From Sphingomonadales bacterium (GTDB lineage Bacteria > Pseudomonadota > Alphaproteobacteria > SMXS01), in contig JALHLV010000002.1 in NCBI GenBank assembly GCA_022844405.1, forward strand, positions 124,001 through 188,000: a stretch of 64,000 nt of DNA, given 5' to 3'. Within the stretch, counting starts at the first letter, position 1. Every line of letters begins with the position of its first letter. Both the position numbers and the translations under genes were made by a program. The notes under the pieces are model-generated. The model did no database searches, was not told where the DNA came from, and saw nothing but the letters and a program-made list of their open reading frames with translations. Positions 17,827-27,141 of this stretch are shown piece after piece.

Positions 17827-18696
17827 ATGAAGCGACTCTTCGTCTTCGGGCTGGGCTACACCGCGCAGGTCGCCGGCCGGCAGCTTCGCGCCGATGGCTG
17901 GAAGGTCGCCGGCACCTGCCGCACGCCGGCGACAAAGGCTGCGCTGGAGGCGCAGGGCTTCGAGGTCTTCCTGTTCGACGGCGACCGGCCGATCGACAAC
18001 CCGGCGCGGGCGCTGGAGGGCACGACGCACATCCTCGCCTCGGTTCCGCCCGGCGAGTCCGGCGATCCGGTGCTGCGTTATCACGCCGCCGACATCGCCT
18101 CGCTGGGGCGCCTCGCCTGGGTCGGCTATCTCTCGACCACCGGCGTCTATGGCGACAAGGACGGCGGCTGGGTGGATGAGGCCACGCCGCGCGCGCCCTC
18201 CACCGCGCGCGGCCGCAAGCGCGCCGAGGCCGAGATGGGCTGGATGGGCCTGTACGAGGTCGGCCGGGTGCCGGTGCATCTGTTCCGCCTGCCCGGCATC
18301 TACGGCCCCGGCCGCAGCGCCATCGACGCCGTGAAGGCCGGCCGCACGCGGCGGGTGTTCAAGGAGGGGCAGTTTTTCTCGCGCATTCATGTGGACGATC
18401 TCGCCGCCGCGCTGATCGCCTCGATGGTCCAGCCCCGCCCCGGCGCCATCTACAATCTCTGCGACGACGAGCCCGCGCCGCCGCAGGACGTCACCGCCTA
18501 TGCCTGCGAGCTGCTGGGCGTGCCGGTGGAGCCGCTGACGCCCGTCGAGCAGGCCGACCTGACGCCCATGGCCCGCAGCTTCTATGAGGAGAGCAAGCGG
18601 GTGCGGAACGACAAGATGAAGCGGGAACTGGGGGTGACGCTGACCTATCCGAACTACCGGGATGGGCTGGAGGCAATACTGAAGCAAACAACATGA
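17827..18696 (+). CDS. SDR/epimerase family NAD(P)-binding protein (YeeZ-like)
   Basis: 289 residues with an N-terminal Rossmann fold (FVFGLGYTAQVAGRQL), YLSTTGVYGD in place of the usual YxxxK region, LPGIYGPGRSAID and VDDLAAAL. These features match the YeeZ-like extended SDRs; the substrate is unknown. It starts 66 nt from the divergent TPR gene. The stop codon lies 2 nt before the left arm of the GIY-YIG element. Confidence 0.82.
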   Translation: MKRLFVFGLGYTAQVAGRQLRADGWKVAGTCRTPATKAALEAQGFEVFLFDGDRPIDNPARALEGTTHILASVPPGESGDPVLRYHAADIASLGRLAWVGYLSTTGVYGDKDGGWVDEATPRAPSTARGRKRAEAEMGWMGLYEVGRVPVHLFRLPGIYGPGRSAIDAVKAGRTRRVFKEGQFFSRIHVDDLAAALIASMVQPRPGAIYNLCDDEPAPPQDVTAYACELLGVPVEPLTPVEQADLTPMARSFYEESKRVRNDKMKRELGVTLTYPNYRDGLEAILKQTT

Positions 18697-18698
18697 AT

Positions 18699-18730
18699 CG
18701 TCATTGCGAGCGAAGCGAAGCAACCCAGAA
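18699..18730 (+). repeat. Left inverted repeat arm
   Basis: 32-nt arm beginning CGTCATTGCGAGCGAAGC, inverse of 19093-19124 with one mismatch. It begins 2 nt after the stop of the upstream epimerase gene. Confidence 0.85.
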
Positions 18731-18794
18731 TGTTGCCGCGTGATTTTACCTTTGATACCATACGCTATATTGCAACAGTGCATTTGGCGATTGG

Positions 18795-19082
18795 ATGAAA
18801 CAACCCGCTGTTTACATCATGGCCAGTAAGCGGAATGGTACTCTCTATACTGGCGTCACATCGAACCTGCCTCAGCGAGCATGGCAGCATCGTGAAGGCT
18901 TTCTCCCGGGCTTTACCCAGAAATATGGCTGCAAGCTACTTGTCTGGTACGAAGTACATACTGAAATGATCTACGCCATTGCGCGCGAAAAACAGATCAA
19001 GAGTGGTTCCCGTAAAAAGAAACTGAAGCTCATTGAAACCCTCAATCCGAACTGGCGCGATCTGTACGAAGAATTAATCTGA
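18795..19082 (+). CDS. GIY-YIG nuclease superfamily protein
   Basis: A 95-residue single-domain protein. The GIY-YIG motif appears as VYIMASKRNGTLYTGVT (VYI...YTG), followed by HREGFLPGFTQKYGCKLLVWYE and REKQIKSGSRKKKLKLIE. This is the small UPF0213-type family of predicted endonucleases. Composition and codon use are more AT-rich than neighbouring genes. Flanking inverted repeats suggest that the nuclease moves with, or acts on, them. Confidence 0.88.
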   Translation: MKQPAVYIMASKRNGTLYTGVTSNLPQRAWQHREGFLPGFTQKYGCKLLVWYEVHTEMIYAIAREKQIKSGSRKKKLKLIETLNPNWRDLYEELI

Positions 19083-19092
19083 AACGGATAGA

Positions 19093-19124
19093 TTCTGGGT
19101 TGCTTCGCTGCGCTCGCAATGACG
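19093..19124 (-). repeat. Right inverted repeat arm
   Basis: 32-nt inverse copy of 18699-18730 (31/32), starting 10 nt after the GIY-YIG stop codon and ending 16 nt before the stop of the convergent hydrolase gene. Confidence 0.85.
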
Positions 19125-19140
19125 GACATTAGAGTATATC

Positions 19141-19884
19141 TCAGAATAAAAGCCCCTCCAGCATCCTCCCTAGCCGCGCGATGTCCGCCGGCTCCGACAA
19201 GCGGTGATCACCGTCCTTCACGAGAACAACCTCGACGTCTTCGCCATCGATGTGCTCAGCCAGTCGCAGCGCTGTGCGCCACGGCACGTCGGGGTCCTTC
19301 ATGCCCTGGATCAGCCGTACCGGAAACGGCAGCGTCAGCGGCGACCGAAGCACCAGATGCTCCCTGCCCTCCTCGATCAGCCGCATGGTGATCGTGTAGG
19401 GCTCGCCGTAGTCGGACGGCTCGTGATAGACGCCGTCGCAGTGCAAAATCTGCCTCACCTCATCCGGATACCCCGCCCACATCAGGTCCTCGGTGAAGTC
19501 GGGCGCGGCGGCGATGCCGACCAGCGCGGCGATCCGCTCGGGCCTTGCGCGCGCCGTCAGCAGCGCCATCCAGCCGCCCATGCTCGAGCCGATGAGAATC
19601 TGCGGGCCTGTCGTCACCTGGTCGAGGATAGCGACGGCCTCCGCCGCCCAGCGGCCGATGGTGCCGTCCTCGAATTTTCCGGTCGATTGACCATGCCCGG
19701 AGTAGTCGAATCGGGTGAACGCCTGGCCGCGACCGGTGCACCAGTCGCGCACCGCCATGGCCTTGGTGCCGGTCATGTCGGACTTGAAGCCGGGCAAGAA
19801 GATCACGCCCGGCGCACGACCCGGAAGGACCTCGTATGCAAGCTCGTGACCGTCCACGGAAATGGTGCTAAGGGACGCTTCCAT
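19141..19884 (-). CDS. Alpha/beta hydrolase, ABHD10-like
   Basis: 247 residues with the serine-hydrolase fold: GVIFLPGFKSDMTGTKA, RFDYSGHGQSTG, nucleophile elbow GSSMGGW, acid in GMKDPDVPW and catalytic His in DGDHRLSE. The pattern is that of the ABHD10 (acyl-protein thioesterase-like) group common in alphaproteobacteria; the substrate is unproven. The ATG at 19884 has a GGTGGG site upstream. Confidence 0.85.
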   Translation of the reverse strand: MEASLSTISVDGHELAYEVLPGRAPGVIFLPGFKSDMTGTKAMAVRDWCTGRGQAFTRFDYSGHGQSTGKFEDGTIGRWAAEAVAILDQVTTGPQILIGSSMGGWMALLTARARPERIAALVGIAAAPDFTEDLMWAGYPDEVRQILHCDGVYHEPSDYGEPYTITMRLIEEGREHLVLRSPLTLPFPVRLIQGMKDPDVPWRTALRLAEHIDGEDVEVVLVKDGDHRLSEPADIARLGRMLEGLLF

Positions 19885-20049
19885 CCCACCATCTAGCCAG
19901 CGCCGGGGGCCGCCTTCAACCTTCACGATCGCCCCAACGCCGGGCTCGCGCCGCGGATCCTGCAGATCCTGCCTCGCCTCGACGCGGATGGCCCGTCGCG
20001 CAACGCCGTCGACATCGCCCGCGCGGCCATCGCCGCCGGCGGTGGCGCC

Positions 20050-21075
20050 GTGGCGGCGTCGCGAAACGGCGCGCTGGTCGGCGAGTTCCGCCAGTCGGGC
20101 GGCATCCATCTGGCGCTGCCGTTCGACGCGGTCTCGCCGCTGACCCGCTGGCGGATCGCCCGGCGGCTGAAAGCCGCGGTCATCGCCCACCGCATTACCG
20201 TGATCCATGCTTATGGCCGGCGCGGCGCCCGGCTGGCCCGGGCTGTGTCGAGGGCGACCGGCGTGCCGTTCGTCGCCTCGCCCATCGCCAACGAGGCGCA
20301 TGAGCCGGAACGATGGGTGGTGCCCGAGATGGCCGCTGCCCAAGCCATCGTCGCTGCCTCGGACTTCGTCGCCTCGCTGGTGCCGAGAGCACTGCCGGCG
20401 GCGCCCCGGGTCGAGGTCATCCCGCGCGGCGTCGACCTGACGCGGTTCGATCCGGCCGCGGTGCGCACCGAGAAGCTGGTCCGTCAGATGCAGGACTGGC
20501 GCGCCGACGACCTGTCCTCCGTGATCCTGATGCCGGGCCGGCTATCGCCCGGCAAGGGCCACGACATCCTGCTGAAGGCCATGGCGCGGATGACCAACAG
20601 GCAGGCCACCTGCCTGATCGTCGCCCGCGACGAGGACAATCCGAAATACCGCGAGACCCTGCTGACGCTGATCGCCGAGCTGAAGCTGGAAGGCCGGGTT
20701 CGCTTCGTCGGCTACGCGCCCGACATGCCGGTGGCATACATGCTGGCCGACGTGGTCGTGGTGCCGTCGCGCACCCCCGAGGCGTTCAACAGCATCTGCG
20801 CCGAGGCGCTGGCCATGGGCCGGCCAGTGGTGGCGACGCGCGCCGGGGGCACGCCCGACATCGTCGTCGACGGCGAGACCGGCTGGCTGGTACCGCCCGC
20901 CGATCCCGACGCGCTGGCCGTGGCGCTGGACGCCGCCCTCGCGCTCGACGAGTCCGCGCGGGTCCGGCTGGGCGAGGCCGGCCGCGCCCGGATCGAGAGC
21001 CGGTTCGCGCTGGCGGCGGTGCGCCAGCGCATGCTGGCACTCTATGAGGACGTCAGCGGCCGGGGAAGCACTTGA
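20050..21075 (+). CDS. GT4-type glycosyltransferase, N-terminus uncertain
   Basis: GT-B fold glycosyltransferase: VEVIPRGVDLTRFD, VILMPGRLSPGKGHDILLKA and the donor-binding EAFNSICAEALAMGRPVVAT. The GTG at 20050 is the first standard start, but homologous sequence clearly begins earlier: ILQILPRLDADGPSRNAVDI is encoded from 19957, the usual first Rossmann strand. From the stop at 19894 to 20050 no ATG, GTG or TTG is in frame. Either a non-standard start (e.g. CTG 19960) or a frameshift is involved. Probable role is LPS or exopolysaccharide sugar transfer. Confidence 0.82.
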   Translation: MAASRNGALVGEFRQSGGIHLALPFDAVSPLTRWRIARRLKAAVIAHRITVIHAYGRRGARLARAVSRATGVPFVASPIANEAHEPERWVVPEMAAAQAIVAASDFVASLVPRALPAAPRVEVIPRGVDLTRFDPAAVRTEKLVRQMQDWRADDLSSVILMPGRLSPGKGHDILLKAMARMTNRQATCLIVARDEDNPKYRETLLTLIAELKLEGRVRFVGYAPDMPVAYMLADVVVVPSRTPEAFNSICAEALAMGRPVVATRAGGTPDIVVDGETGWLVPPADPDALAVALDAALALDESARVRLGEAGRARIESRFALAAVRQRMLALYEDVSGRGST

Positions 21076-22142
21076 AGGGAGGGCTTTCTGGCTCCGGCGC
21101 AAACCTCGCGGAGCGCCTGCCATTCATTGTTGGTCAGCGCCGGCGCGACCGACCCGTTGCCGCTGTGCGCCCGGATCGCCGCCGACCGTTCAGCCAGCGG
21201 CGGGTGGGTTTCAAGGAACGGGATGAACGTGCCGCGGTTCCTGGTGTTTTCCTCCATGCGGTCGAAGAAATCGGCCAGCCCGCCGACGTCGATGCCCGCG
21301 CCGCCCATCAGGTCGAGTGCCGTGCGATCGGCCTGCGCCTCATGCCTGCGGCCATAGTTCAGCATCAGCAGGGTGGTGCCGACGGCGCCCACGTCGCCGC
21401 TGATGGCCGACACGAACACCTGGATGCCCGCCACGTCGATCAGCCGCTTCAGCGGATGCCGGTGTTTTACGTGGCCGATCTCGTGCGCCAGCACGCCGGC
21501 CACCTCGTCCGATGTCTTCGCCTGCCGGATAAGGCCGTTAAGCAACACCACATGGCCGCCGGTGGCGGCGAATGCGTTGACCTGATCCGATGAGCGGACA
21601 TGGACCCGGACCGGCTCCGGCAGACCGGCGTTCGCGCTGAGCCGGCGTGTCAGGTCATCGAGCGCGGCCAGGCCGGCCGCGCCGGTGCAGGGCTCGCCGA
21701 ACAACGCCTGATCGGCCGTCATCTCCCGGCCGATCCTGTCCGACCATGACGGCGGGAACACCGCGACCAGGCCGTCCTTGATCACCGGGTAGCCGAACCA
21801 GAAGGCCGCCAGCACCGCGACGATCGCGGCGGCCACCATGGCCGAGCGTCCGAATCCACGGGTGGTGCGGTGGCCGCTCAGCCGGGGCACGGCCGAGGTG
21901 AGCGCCTCCAGCGCGCCGTCACCGACGACCCGCAGCCGCTCGTCGGACGCCGCATCGGGGGCGACGACGACACGTCCGGCGGCACGATCGTCGGAGACCA
22001 GCGTCAGCGTGCCGTAGGGCCACCACAGGGCGGCGCCGCTGTCGAGCTGCAGGCTCAGCGCGTCTGCCAGCAGGGTAACCGCGCAGCCGTGCGCGACAGC
22101 GGTCCGCCCGTCATTGTAGGTGCCGCGGAACGATGCCTGCAT
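21042..22142 (-). CDS. M48-family membrane metalloprotease
   Basis: 366 residues: an N-terminal beta-rich domain, a membrane segment near residue 110 (MVAAAIVAVLAAFWFGYPVI), and a peptidase M48 domain with zinc motif HEIGH in VLAHEIGHVKHRHPLKRL and third ligand in RRHEAQADRTAL. Homologues degrade damaged envelope proteins. It begins 2 nt after the DUF898 gene, so the two form an operon, and its 3' end overlaps the convergent glycosyltransferase by 34 nt. Confidence 0.9.
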   Translation of the reverse strand: MQASFRGTYNDGRTAVAHGCAVTLLADALSLQLDSGAALWWPYGTLTLVSDDRAAGRVVVAPDAASDERLRVVGDGALEALTSAVPRLSGHRTTRGFGRSAMVAAAIVAVLAAFWFGYPVIKDGLVAVFPPSWSDRIGREMTADQALFGEPCTGAAGLAALDDLTRRLSANAGLPEPVRVHVRSSDQVNAFAATGGHVVLLNGLIRQAKTSDEVAGVLAHEIGHVKHRHPLKRLIDVAGIQVFVSAISGDVGAVGTTLLMLNYGRRHEAQADRTALDLMGGAGIDVGGLADFFDRMEENTRNRGTFIPFLETHPPLAERSAAIRAHSGNGSVAPALTNNEWQALREVCAGARKPSLQVLPRPLTSS

Positions 22143-22144
22143 GC

Positions 22145-23242
22145 TCAGAGGAACACCTCTCCGAGGCCTTCGCCGAATTTCGGCGTATCGGCCGTGCTCT
22201 GCAAGACCTTCTCGAAATCGGGCTCGCCGTGGATGTCCAGCGCATCGGCCACGAACCGCAGGATGCGGAGCTGGACCCAGGGAAAGGCGATGCCTAGCGT
22301 GAAGACGATCATCAGCCAGTTGACGATGACGAACAGCGCGTATTGTCCGCCTCGAACCCGCGCCGTGAAGCGGACGCCCTCGAATTCGCTGGCGGCAGCC
22401 AGAACCCGGTAGAGCGCGGCCGTGTACCAGAACATGGCGATTACCGAGATACCGAGTATCAGGAAGCCGACGGAATAGACCGCGCTGCCCATCATTATTT
22501 CCATCGGTATTGAACCGCCGATGTCTCCGCGCGCCGGCATGTTCGTGAACATGACGATCGCGCCGATGGCAATGAGCACAATTCCGATGACCCGGATGAT
22601 ACCCGGGATCAGGTAGTACTTGAACAACGGCTTCCAGTCGGGATCGCACCGGAAGCGCCCGCTGCCGAACCGGATATTGCCGATGACATAGCCGTAGAGC
22701 CGCGTGCTGACATAGGGCGTGGCGAAACCCAGGGTGACGATCTGCAGCAGCGACAGCCCGAAGAATTTGAACGCGTAGCTCCAGGCCGAGCCGCCGAGCG
22801 CGCCGCGGATGCCGCGCCACCGGGTGCGGGATATCCGATAGAACATCACACGGTAGATGGCTGCGCCGTAGAGCACGAAGAAGCCGACATAGATACCGCC
22901 CGCGATAGCGGCGCCCAGCAGGAACTGGCCGGACTGGACAAGCATGATGCCAAGGAAATAGACGCCGCCCAGGGGCAACAGGATGAAGAAGAACGCGATG
23001 AGGAACCCGATGAACAGCTCGAGCCCCCGGCCGGTATATTCGAACGGCTCGTCCTTGTAGGAAACGCACGACCACAGATAGCGCCGCACGTTGGTCCGCC
23101 ACCAGAAGCGGTAGATGCCCAACGTGATCATCGACAGCAGCAGGCCGATCAGGTGGATGCCGAGAAGGCTTCCCCCACTTCCGCTGATGGACAGACGATC
23201 CGGCTGCGGCGCGGCTGGCGCCACCTCGATTATGTCCGACAT
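22145..23242 (-). CDS. YjgN/DUF898 family membrane protein
   Basis: 365 residues with about eight membrane segments; hallmarks are ITLGIYRFWWRTNVRRYLW, TYxxx-type loops and a repeated ITLGI/VTLGF half (IVTLGFATPYVSTRLYGYVI). DUF898 proteins often pair with M48 peptidases, as here. A shared job in envelope quality control is inferred from the pairing only. Confidence 0.88.
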   Translation of the reverse strand: MSDIIEVAPAAPQPDRLSISGSGGSLLGIHLIGLLLSMITLGIYRFWWRTNVRRYLWSCVSYKDEPFEYTGRGLELFIGFLIAFFFILLPLGGVYFLGIMLVQSGQFLLGAAIAGGIYVGFFVLYGAAIYRVMFYRISRTRWRGIRGALGGSAWSYAFKFFGLSLLQIVTLGFATPYVSTRLYGYVIGNIRFGSGRFRCDPDWKPLFKYYLIPGIIRVIGIVLIAIGAIVMFTNMPARGDIGGSIPMEIMMGSAVYSVGFLILGISVIAMFWYTAALYRVLAAASEFEGVRFTARVRGGQYALFVIVNWLMIVFTLGIAFPWVQLRILRFVADALDIHGEPDFEKVLQSTADTPKFGEGLGEVFL

Positions 23243-23330
23243 CTGATTCCCCCCAAAAAACTATGTGCCGAAACCAGCGCGAGGATAGCAGCCGGCCCCG
23301 GATTGACATAGCCGCGAATCGGCCCGCCGC

Positions 23331-23358
23331 TTGACACCCCCACAAATCAGGCTACGGT
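23331..23358 (+). promoter_or_regulatory. Probable sigma-70 promoter of thrS
   Basis: TTGACA at 23331-23336, a 16-nt spacer and TACGGT at 23353-23358. Initiation near 23365 would leave a leader of about 20 nt before the thrS ATG, with no evident Shine-Dalgarno. Confidence 0.45.
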
Positions 23359-23387
23359 CCGGCCTTCACCGAAGCAGCCTCGCGACC

Positions 23388-25370
23388 ATGGACCAGACAG
23401 TAGACAGCCCCGTCAAGATCACCCTGCCCGACGGCAGCGCCCGCCAGTTCGACGGCCCGGTCACCGGCGCCGCGCTGGCCGCCGATATCGGCCCCGGCCT
23501 GGCCAAGGCCGCGCTCGCCGTCCTCGTCGACGGCCAGGAATGGGACCTGACGCGGACGATCGCTAGGGATGCCCGGGTGTCGATCATCACCCGCAAGGAC
23601 GAGGCGGCGCTGGAGCTGCTGCGCCACGATGCCGCCCATGTGATGGCCGAGGCGGTGAAGGAGCTGTACCCGGATACCCAGGTCACCATCGGCCCGGCCA
23701 TCGAGGACGGCTTCTACTACGACTTCGCCCGCAAGGAGCCGTTCACGCCCGAGGACCTAGAGAAGATCGAGCAGCGCATGCGCGAGATCGTCGACCGGGA
23801 CGAGGCCATCGTGCGCGAGGAATGGGACCGCGACGACGCGGTCGCCTTCTTCAGGAAGATCGGCGAGGACTACAAGGCCGAGATCATCGCCTCGATCCCC
23901 GCGCATGAGCCTATCGGCCTGTACCGCCAGGGCGCGTTCATCGATTTGTGCCGCGGCCCGCACCTGCCGTCCACCGGCAAGCTCGGCAAGGCGTTCAAGC
24001 TGATGAAGCTGGCCGGCGCCTACTGGCGCGGCAACTCGGACAACGAGATGCTCCAGCGCATCTACGGCACCGCGTGGCGCGACGACAAGGAGTTGAAGGA
24101 CTATCTGTTTCGCCTCGAGGAAGCCGAGAAGCGCGACCACCGCCGCATCGGCCGTGAGATGGACCTCTACCACCTGCAGGAAGAAGCCCAGGGTTCCGTT
24201 TTCTGGCACCCGAAGGGCTACATCATCTGGCAGGCGCTGGAGCAGTATCTGCGCCGCCGGCTGACCGCCCATGGCTACGTGGAGGTGAAGACCCCGCAGT
24301 TGCTGGATTCGCGGTTCTGGGAGCAGTCGGGCCACTGGTCCAAGTTCCGCGAGAACATGTTCGTGGTGCCGGACGAGATTCCCAGCGTCGACGACGACAA
24401 GCCGATCGTCTCCGGCGAGGCCAGGCTGATGGCGCTCAAGCCGATGAACTGCCCGGCGCACATCCAGATCTTCAAGAACGACATCCGCAGCTACCGCGAC
24501 CTGCCGATCCGCATGGCCGAATTCGGCTGCTGCCACCGCAACGAGCCGCACGGGGCGTTGCACGGCCTGATGCGCGTGCGGCAGATGACCCAGGACGACG
24601 CGCACATCTTCTGCCGCGTCGACCAGATCGTCGGCGAGACCAGGGCGTTCTGCGAGCTGCTGGCCAGCGTCTACGAGCACCTGGGCTTCACCGACGTGGC
24701 CGTGAAGCTGGCCACCCGCCCCGACAATCCGGCGCTGCGCGGCGGCACTGAGGAAACCTGGGACCAGGCCGAGCGCCTGCTGGCCGAAGCCGTCACGGCG
24801 GCGGGCCTGGAGTTCACCTATTCGCCCGGCGAAGGCGCGTTCTACGGCCCCAAGCTGGAGTTCCACCTGCGCGACGCCATCGGCCGGTCGTGGCAGTGCG
24901 GCACCCTGCAGCTCGATTTCGTGCTGCCGGAGCGGCTCGACGCCAACTATATCGGCGAGGACGGCGCCAAGCACCGCCCTGTGATGCTCCACCGCGCCAT
25001 CCTGGGCTCGTTCGAGCGCTTCATCGGCATGCTGGTCGAGCATTACGCCGGCAAATTCCCCCTGTGGCTGGCGCCGGTACAGGCGGTGGTCGCGACCATC
25101 ACCCAGGACGGCGACGCCTATGCCAATGAGGTGTTGGCCGGGCTGAAGCAGGCGGGCATCCGCGCCGAGGCGGACCTGCGCAACGAGAAGATCAACTACA
25201 AGGTGCGCGAGCACAGCGTCGCCAAGGTGCCGGTCATCCTGGTGATCGGCCGCAAGGAAGCCGAGGAGCGGACGGTGTCGGTGCGCCGGCTGGGCTCCAG
25301 CGACCAGAAGGTCGAGGGCGTCGACGCGGTCATCGCTGCCCTGCGCGAAGAAGCCGCGCCGCCTGCCTGA
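23388..25370 (+). CDS. thrS: Threonyl-tRNA synthetase
   Basis: 660 residues: TGS domain ([20 protein letters not shown]), editing domain with [10 protein letters not shown] and the class II catalytic core (motif 2 [20 protein letters not shown] with zinc ligand Cys, motif 3 [19 protein letters not shown]). The anticodon-binding domain closes the protein. ATG 23388 is used because the TGS domain starts there. Confidence 0.97.
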   Translation: MDQTVDSPVKITLPDGSARQFDGPVTGAALAADIGPGLAKAALAVLVDGQEWDLTRTIARDARVSIITRKDEAALELLRHDAAHVMAEAVKELYPDTQVTIGPAIEDGFYYDFARKEPFTPEDLEKIEQRMREIVDRDEAIVREEWDRDDAVAFFRKIGEDYKAEIIASIPAHEPIGLYRQGAFIDLCRGPHLPSTGKLGKAFKLMKLAGAYWRGNSDNEMLQRIYGTAWRDDKELKDYLFRLEEAEKRDHRRIGREMDLYHLQEEAQGSVFWHPKGYIIWQALEQYLRRRLTAHGYVEVKTPQLLDSRFWEQSGHWSKFRENMFVVPDEIPSVDDDKPIVSGEARLMALKPMNCPAHIQIFKNDIRSYRDLPIRMAEFGCCHRNEPHGALHGLMRVRQMTQDDAHIFCRVDQIVGETRAFCELLASVYEHLGFTDVAVKLATRPDNPALRGGTEETWDQAERLLAEAVTAAGLEFTYSPGEGAFYGPKLEFHLRDAIGRSWQCGTLQLDFVLPERLDANYIGEDGAKHRPVMLHRAILGSFERFIGMLVEHYAGKFPLWLAPVQAVVATITQDGDAYANEVLAGLKQAGIRAEADLRNEKINYKVREHSVAKVPVILVIGRKEAEERTVSVRRLGSSDQKVEGVDAVIAALREEAAPPA

Positions 25371-25470
25371 ACGGCTGGACTTGCCGGGAGGTTGAGCCTA
25401 TCTTCAACGCTTGCATCGTGGCGCCCGCGCGCCGCGACATAGCGATTTGGACACGACGGGAGAGACTTTC

Positions 25471-26007
25471 ATAGCCAGACCACCAATGCAGGCGCCGCCG
25501 AACCGGGAGGGTCCGCGCGCCAATGAAGAGATCAGGGTTCCCAAGGTTCGCCTGATCGACGCAGCCGGAGAGAATGTCGGGGTTGTCACCATCGAGAAGG
25601 CGCTCGCCACCGCGGTCGCCGCCGGTCTCGATCTTGTCGAGATTTCGCCCAACGCCGATCCGCCCGTCTGCAAGGTTCTCGATTACGGCAAGTTCAAGTA
25701 CGAGGCCCAGAAGAAGGCCAACATTGCCCGCAAGAACCAGAAGGTCATCGAGGTCAAGGAAATCAAGATGCGGCCCGGCATCGACGAGCATGACTACCAG
25801 GTCAAGCTCCGCGCCATGCACCGCTTCTTCGAAGAAGGCGACAAGGTGAAGGTCACCCTGCGCTTCCGCGGCCGCGAGATGGCCCATCAAGACATCGGCG
25901 TCGATCTGCTCAAGCGCGTCCAGGAAGACCTGACCGAACAGGCCAAGGTGGAAAGCTTCCCGCGGCTGGAAGGCAAGCAGATGACCATGGTGATGGCGCC
26001 GAAATAA
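25471..26007 (+). CDS. infC: Translation initiation factor IF-3, apparent AUA start
   Basis: IF-3 N-domain ([20 protein letters not shown]) and C-domain ([18 protein letters not shown]) are intact. The likely start is ATA at 25471 ([14 protein letters not shown]): GGGAGAG at 25458-25464 lies 6 nt upstream, and the encoded ARPP fits family N-termini. The next ATG (25486) has no ribosome site. Non-standard AUU/AUA starts are known for infC, where IF-3 rejects such codons and so represses its own synthesis. Follows thrS by 100 nt. Confidence 0.93.
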   Translation: MARPPMQAPPNREGPRANEEIRVPKVRLIDAAGENVGVVTIEKALATAVAAGLDLVEISPNADPPVCKVLDYGKFKYEAQKKANIARKNQKVIEVKEIKMRPGIDEHDYQVKLRAMHRFFEEGDKVKVTLRFRGREMAHQDIGVDLLKRVQEDLTEQAKVESFPRLEGKQMTMVMAPK

Positions 26008-26033
26008 GCGCCGGATTCATCGCCACGTATTCC

Positions 26034-26065
26034 GAACCCCCGCCTCGCGCGGGGGTTCGTGTTTT
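26034..26065 (+). terminator. Rho-independent terminator after infC
   Basis: GAACCCCCGC and GCGGGGGTTC form a 10-bp stem around CTCGC, followed by GTGTTTT. It separates thrS-infC from the inserted opposite-strand gene. Confidence 0.85.
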
Positions 26066-26075
26066 CACCCAGCCG

Positions 26076-26969
26076 TCAATACCGCTCCACCTCGTAGCCC
26101 TTGGCCCGCAACATGGCGATGACGCTCTTGTCGCCCACCAGGTGAGCAGCGCCGACGACGACGAAATAGCTGCCGCCATTCTTGATCAGGGCGTCGATCT
26201 TCAGTACCCAAGCGGCGTTCCGGCGGGTGAGGAAGCGGTCGTAGACGCCCTCGTGCTTGTCCAGGTCCTCGCGGATCAGCCGGTCCATGGCATCCGCGTC
26301 GCCGGTCCGCCACGCCGTCAGTACCTGCTGCAGCAGGCCGGTGGAGTCGTCGAGAAACCGGATCATGTCGGTGATCATCAGGTCCGGGTCCTCTTTCGAC
26401 AGGGTGGCGAGCACGTCGAGCTGCCCGTCGACGGTTTCGAGGCCGCCGACCCGCTTGCCGGCCGCCTTGGCGTCGCGGGTCAGCGTGCTGTCGACGCCGC
26501 TGCCCGGATCGGCGCCCTTGCTGGCCATGTAGCCGACCAGCAGGCCGCTCGCCGCCAGCCAGGGCTGCATCGGCTCCAGCCGGGCCATGTCCATGCCGAA
26601 CCTGCCGGCGGCCAACTGCAGTTCGCCGTAGGTTTCAGGCGTCAGCACGTCATGCAACTTCTTGCCGTCGGGCAGCGACGCCCGGCTGACGATCTTCGCC
26701 GCCATCTCGGGCTTGTCCATCTCGCCGAGGTCCACCTCGAACAGCACCGTCTGGGCCTCGCCGAGCGCCGTGCCGATGCGCTTGTCGTCGCGCCATGTGA
26801 TGCTGGGCGGCAGAATGTGGAACGAGCCGAGGAAGTAGACCGTCGCGTTGCCGGTCCGCAGCGTCCACATCGCCGGGCCTTTCGCCTCGGACGTGGCCTG
26901 TGCGGCGGTGGGCCCGCCCCATGTCGCGGCGACCAGCAGCCCGAACAGAATGAACCAGCGGTGCGGCAT
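26076..26969 (-). CDS. TraB/GumN family protein, exported
   Basis: 297 residues: signal peptide (FILFGLLVAATWGGPTAAQA), then the TraB/GumN domain with the N-terminal VYFLGSFHIL and the C-terminal GGSYFVVVGAAHLVGDKSVI, the two regions holding the conserved GxxH residues. The family has a predicted metallopeptidase-like fold (related to Tiki proteases); activity here is inferred. It lies antisense between infC and rpmI, genes that are usually adjacent. Confidence 0.85.
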   Translation of the reverse strand: MPHRWFILFGLLVAATWGGPTAAQATSEAKGPAMWTLRTGNATVYFLGSFHILPPSITWRDDKRIGTALGEAQTVLFEVDLGEMDKPEMAAKIVSRASLPDGKKLHDVLTPETYGELQLAAGRFGMDMARLEPMQPWLAASGLLVGYMASKGADPGSGVDSTLTRDAKAAGKRVGGLETVDGQLDVLATLSKEDPDLMITDMIRFLDDSTGLLQQVLTAWRTGDADAMDRLIREDLDKHEGVYDRFLTRRNAAWVLKIDALIKNGGSYFVVVGAAHLVGDKSVIAMLRAKGYEVERY

Positions 26970-27031
26970 TCGGTGTCTCCCGTCATCGATGGAGCATCAT
27001 AGACAGCGGCAGGCACCCGTCGCTACGGCGC

Positions 27032-27060
27032 TTGCAACCTCGGAACGCCGACGCTATAAA
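27032..27060 (+). promoter_or_regulatory. Promoter of rpmI-rplT
   Basis: TTGCAA at 27032-27037, a 17-nt spacer and TATAAA at 27055-27060, about 80 nt before rpmI. A separate promoter is needed because the traB-like gene and a terminator cut the mRNA from infC. Confidence 0.65.
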
Positions 27061-27141
27061 GCGCGCCTTGATCGCCCGGCCGGCAGGGCATGCCGTGGCG
27101 ATCTGTATCGCTGAACAACATTCGACCAAAAGGAAAGCGAA

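Larger units (their letters stand above)
18699..19124. mobile_element. GIY-YIG gene unit bounded by 32-nt inverted repeats
   Basis: Left arm 18699-18730 and right arm 19093-19124 are inverted copies matching at 31 of 32 positions (starting CGTCATTGCGAGCG). They enclose one GIY-YIG gene and little else. The interior is clearly more AT-rich than the flanks. No target-site duplication is visible outside the arms (atgaat | gacatt). It looks like a small transposable or REP-like unit inserted just after a stop codon. Confidence 0.6.
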
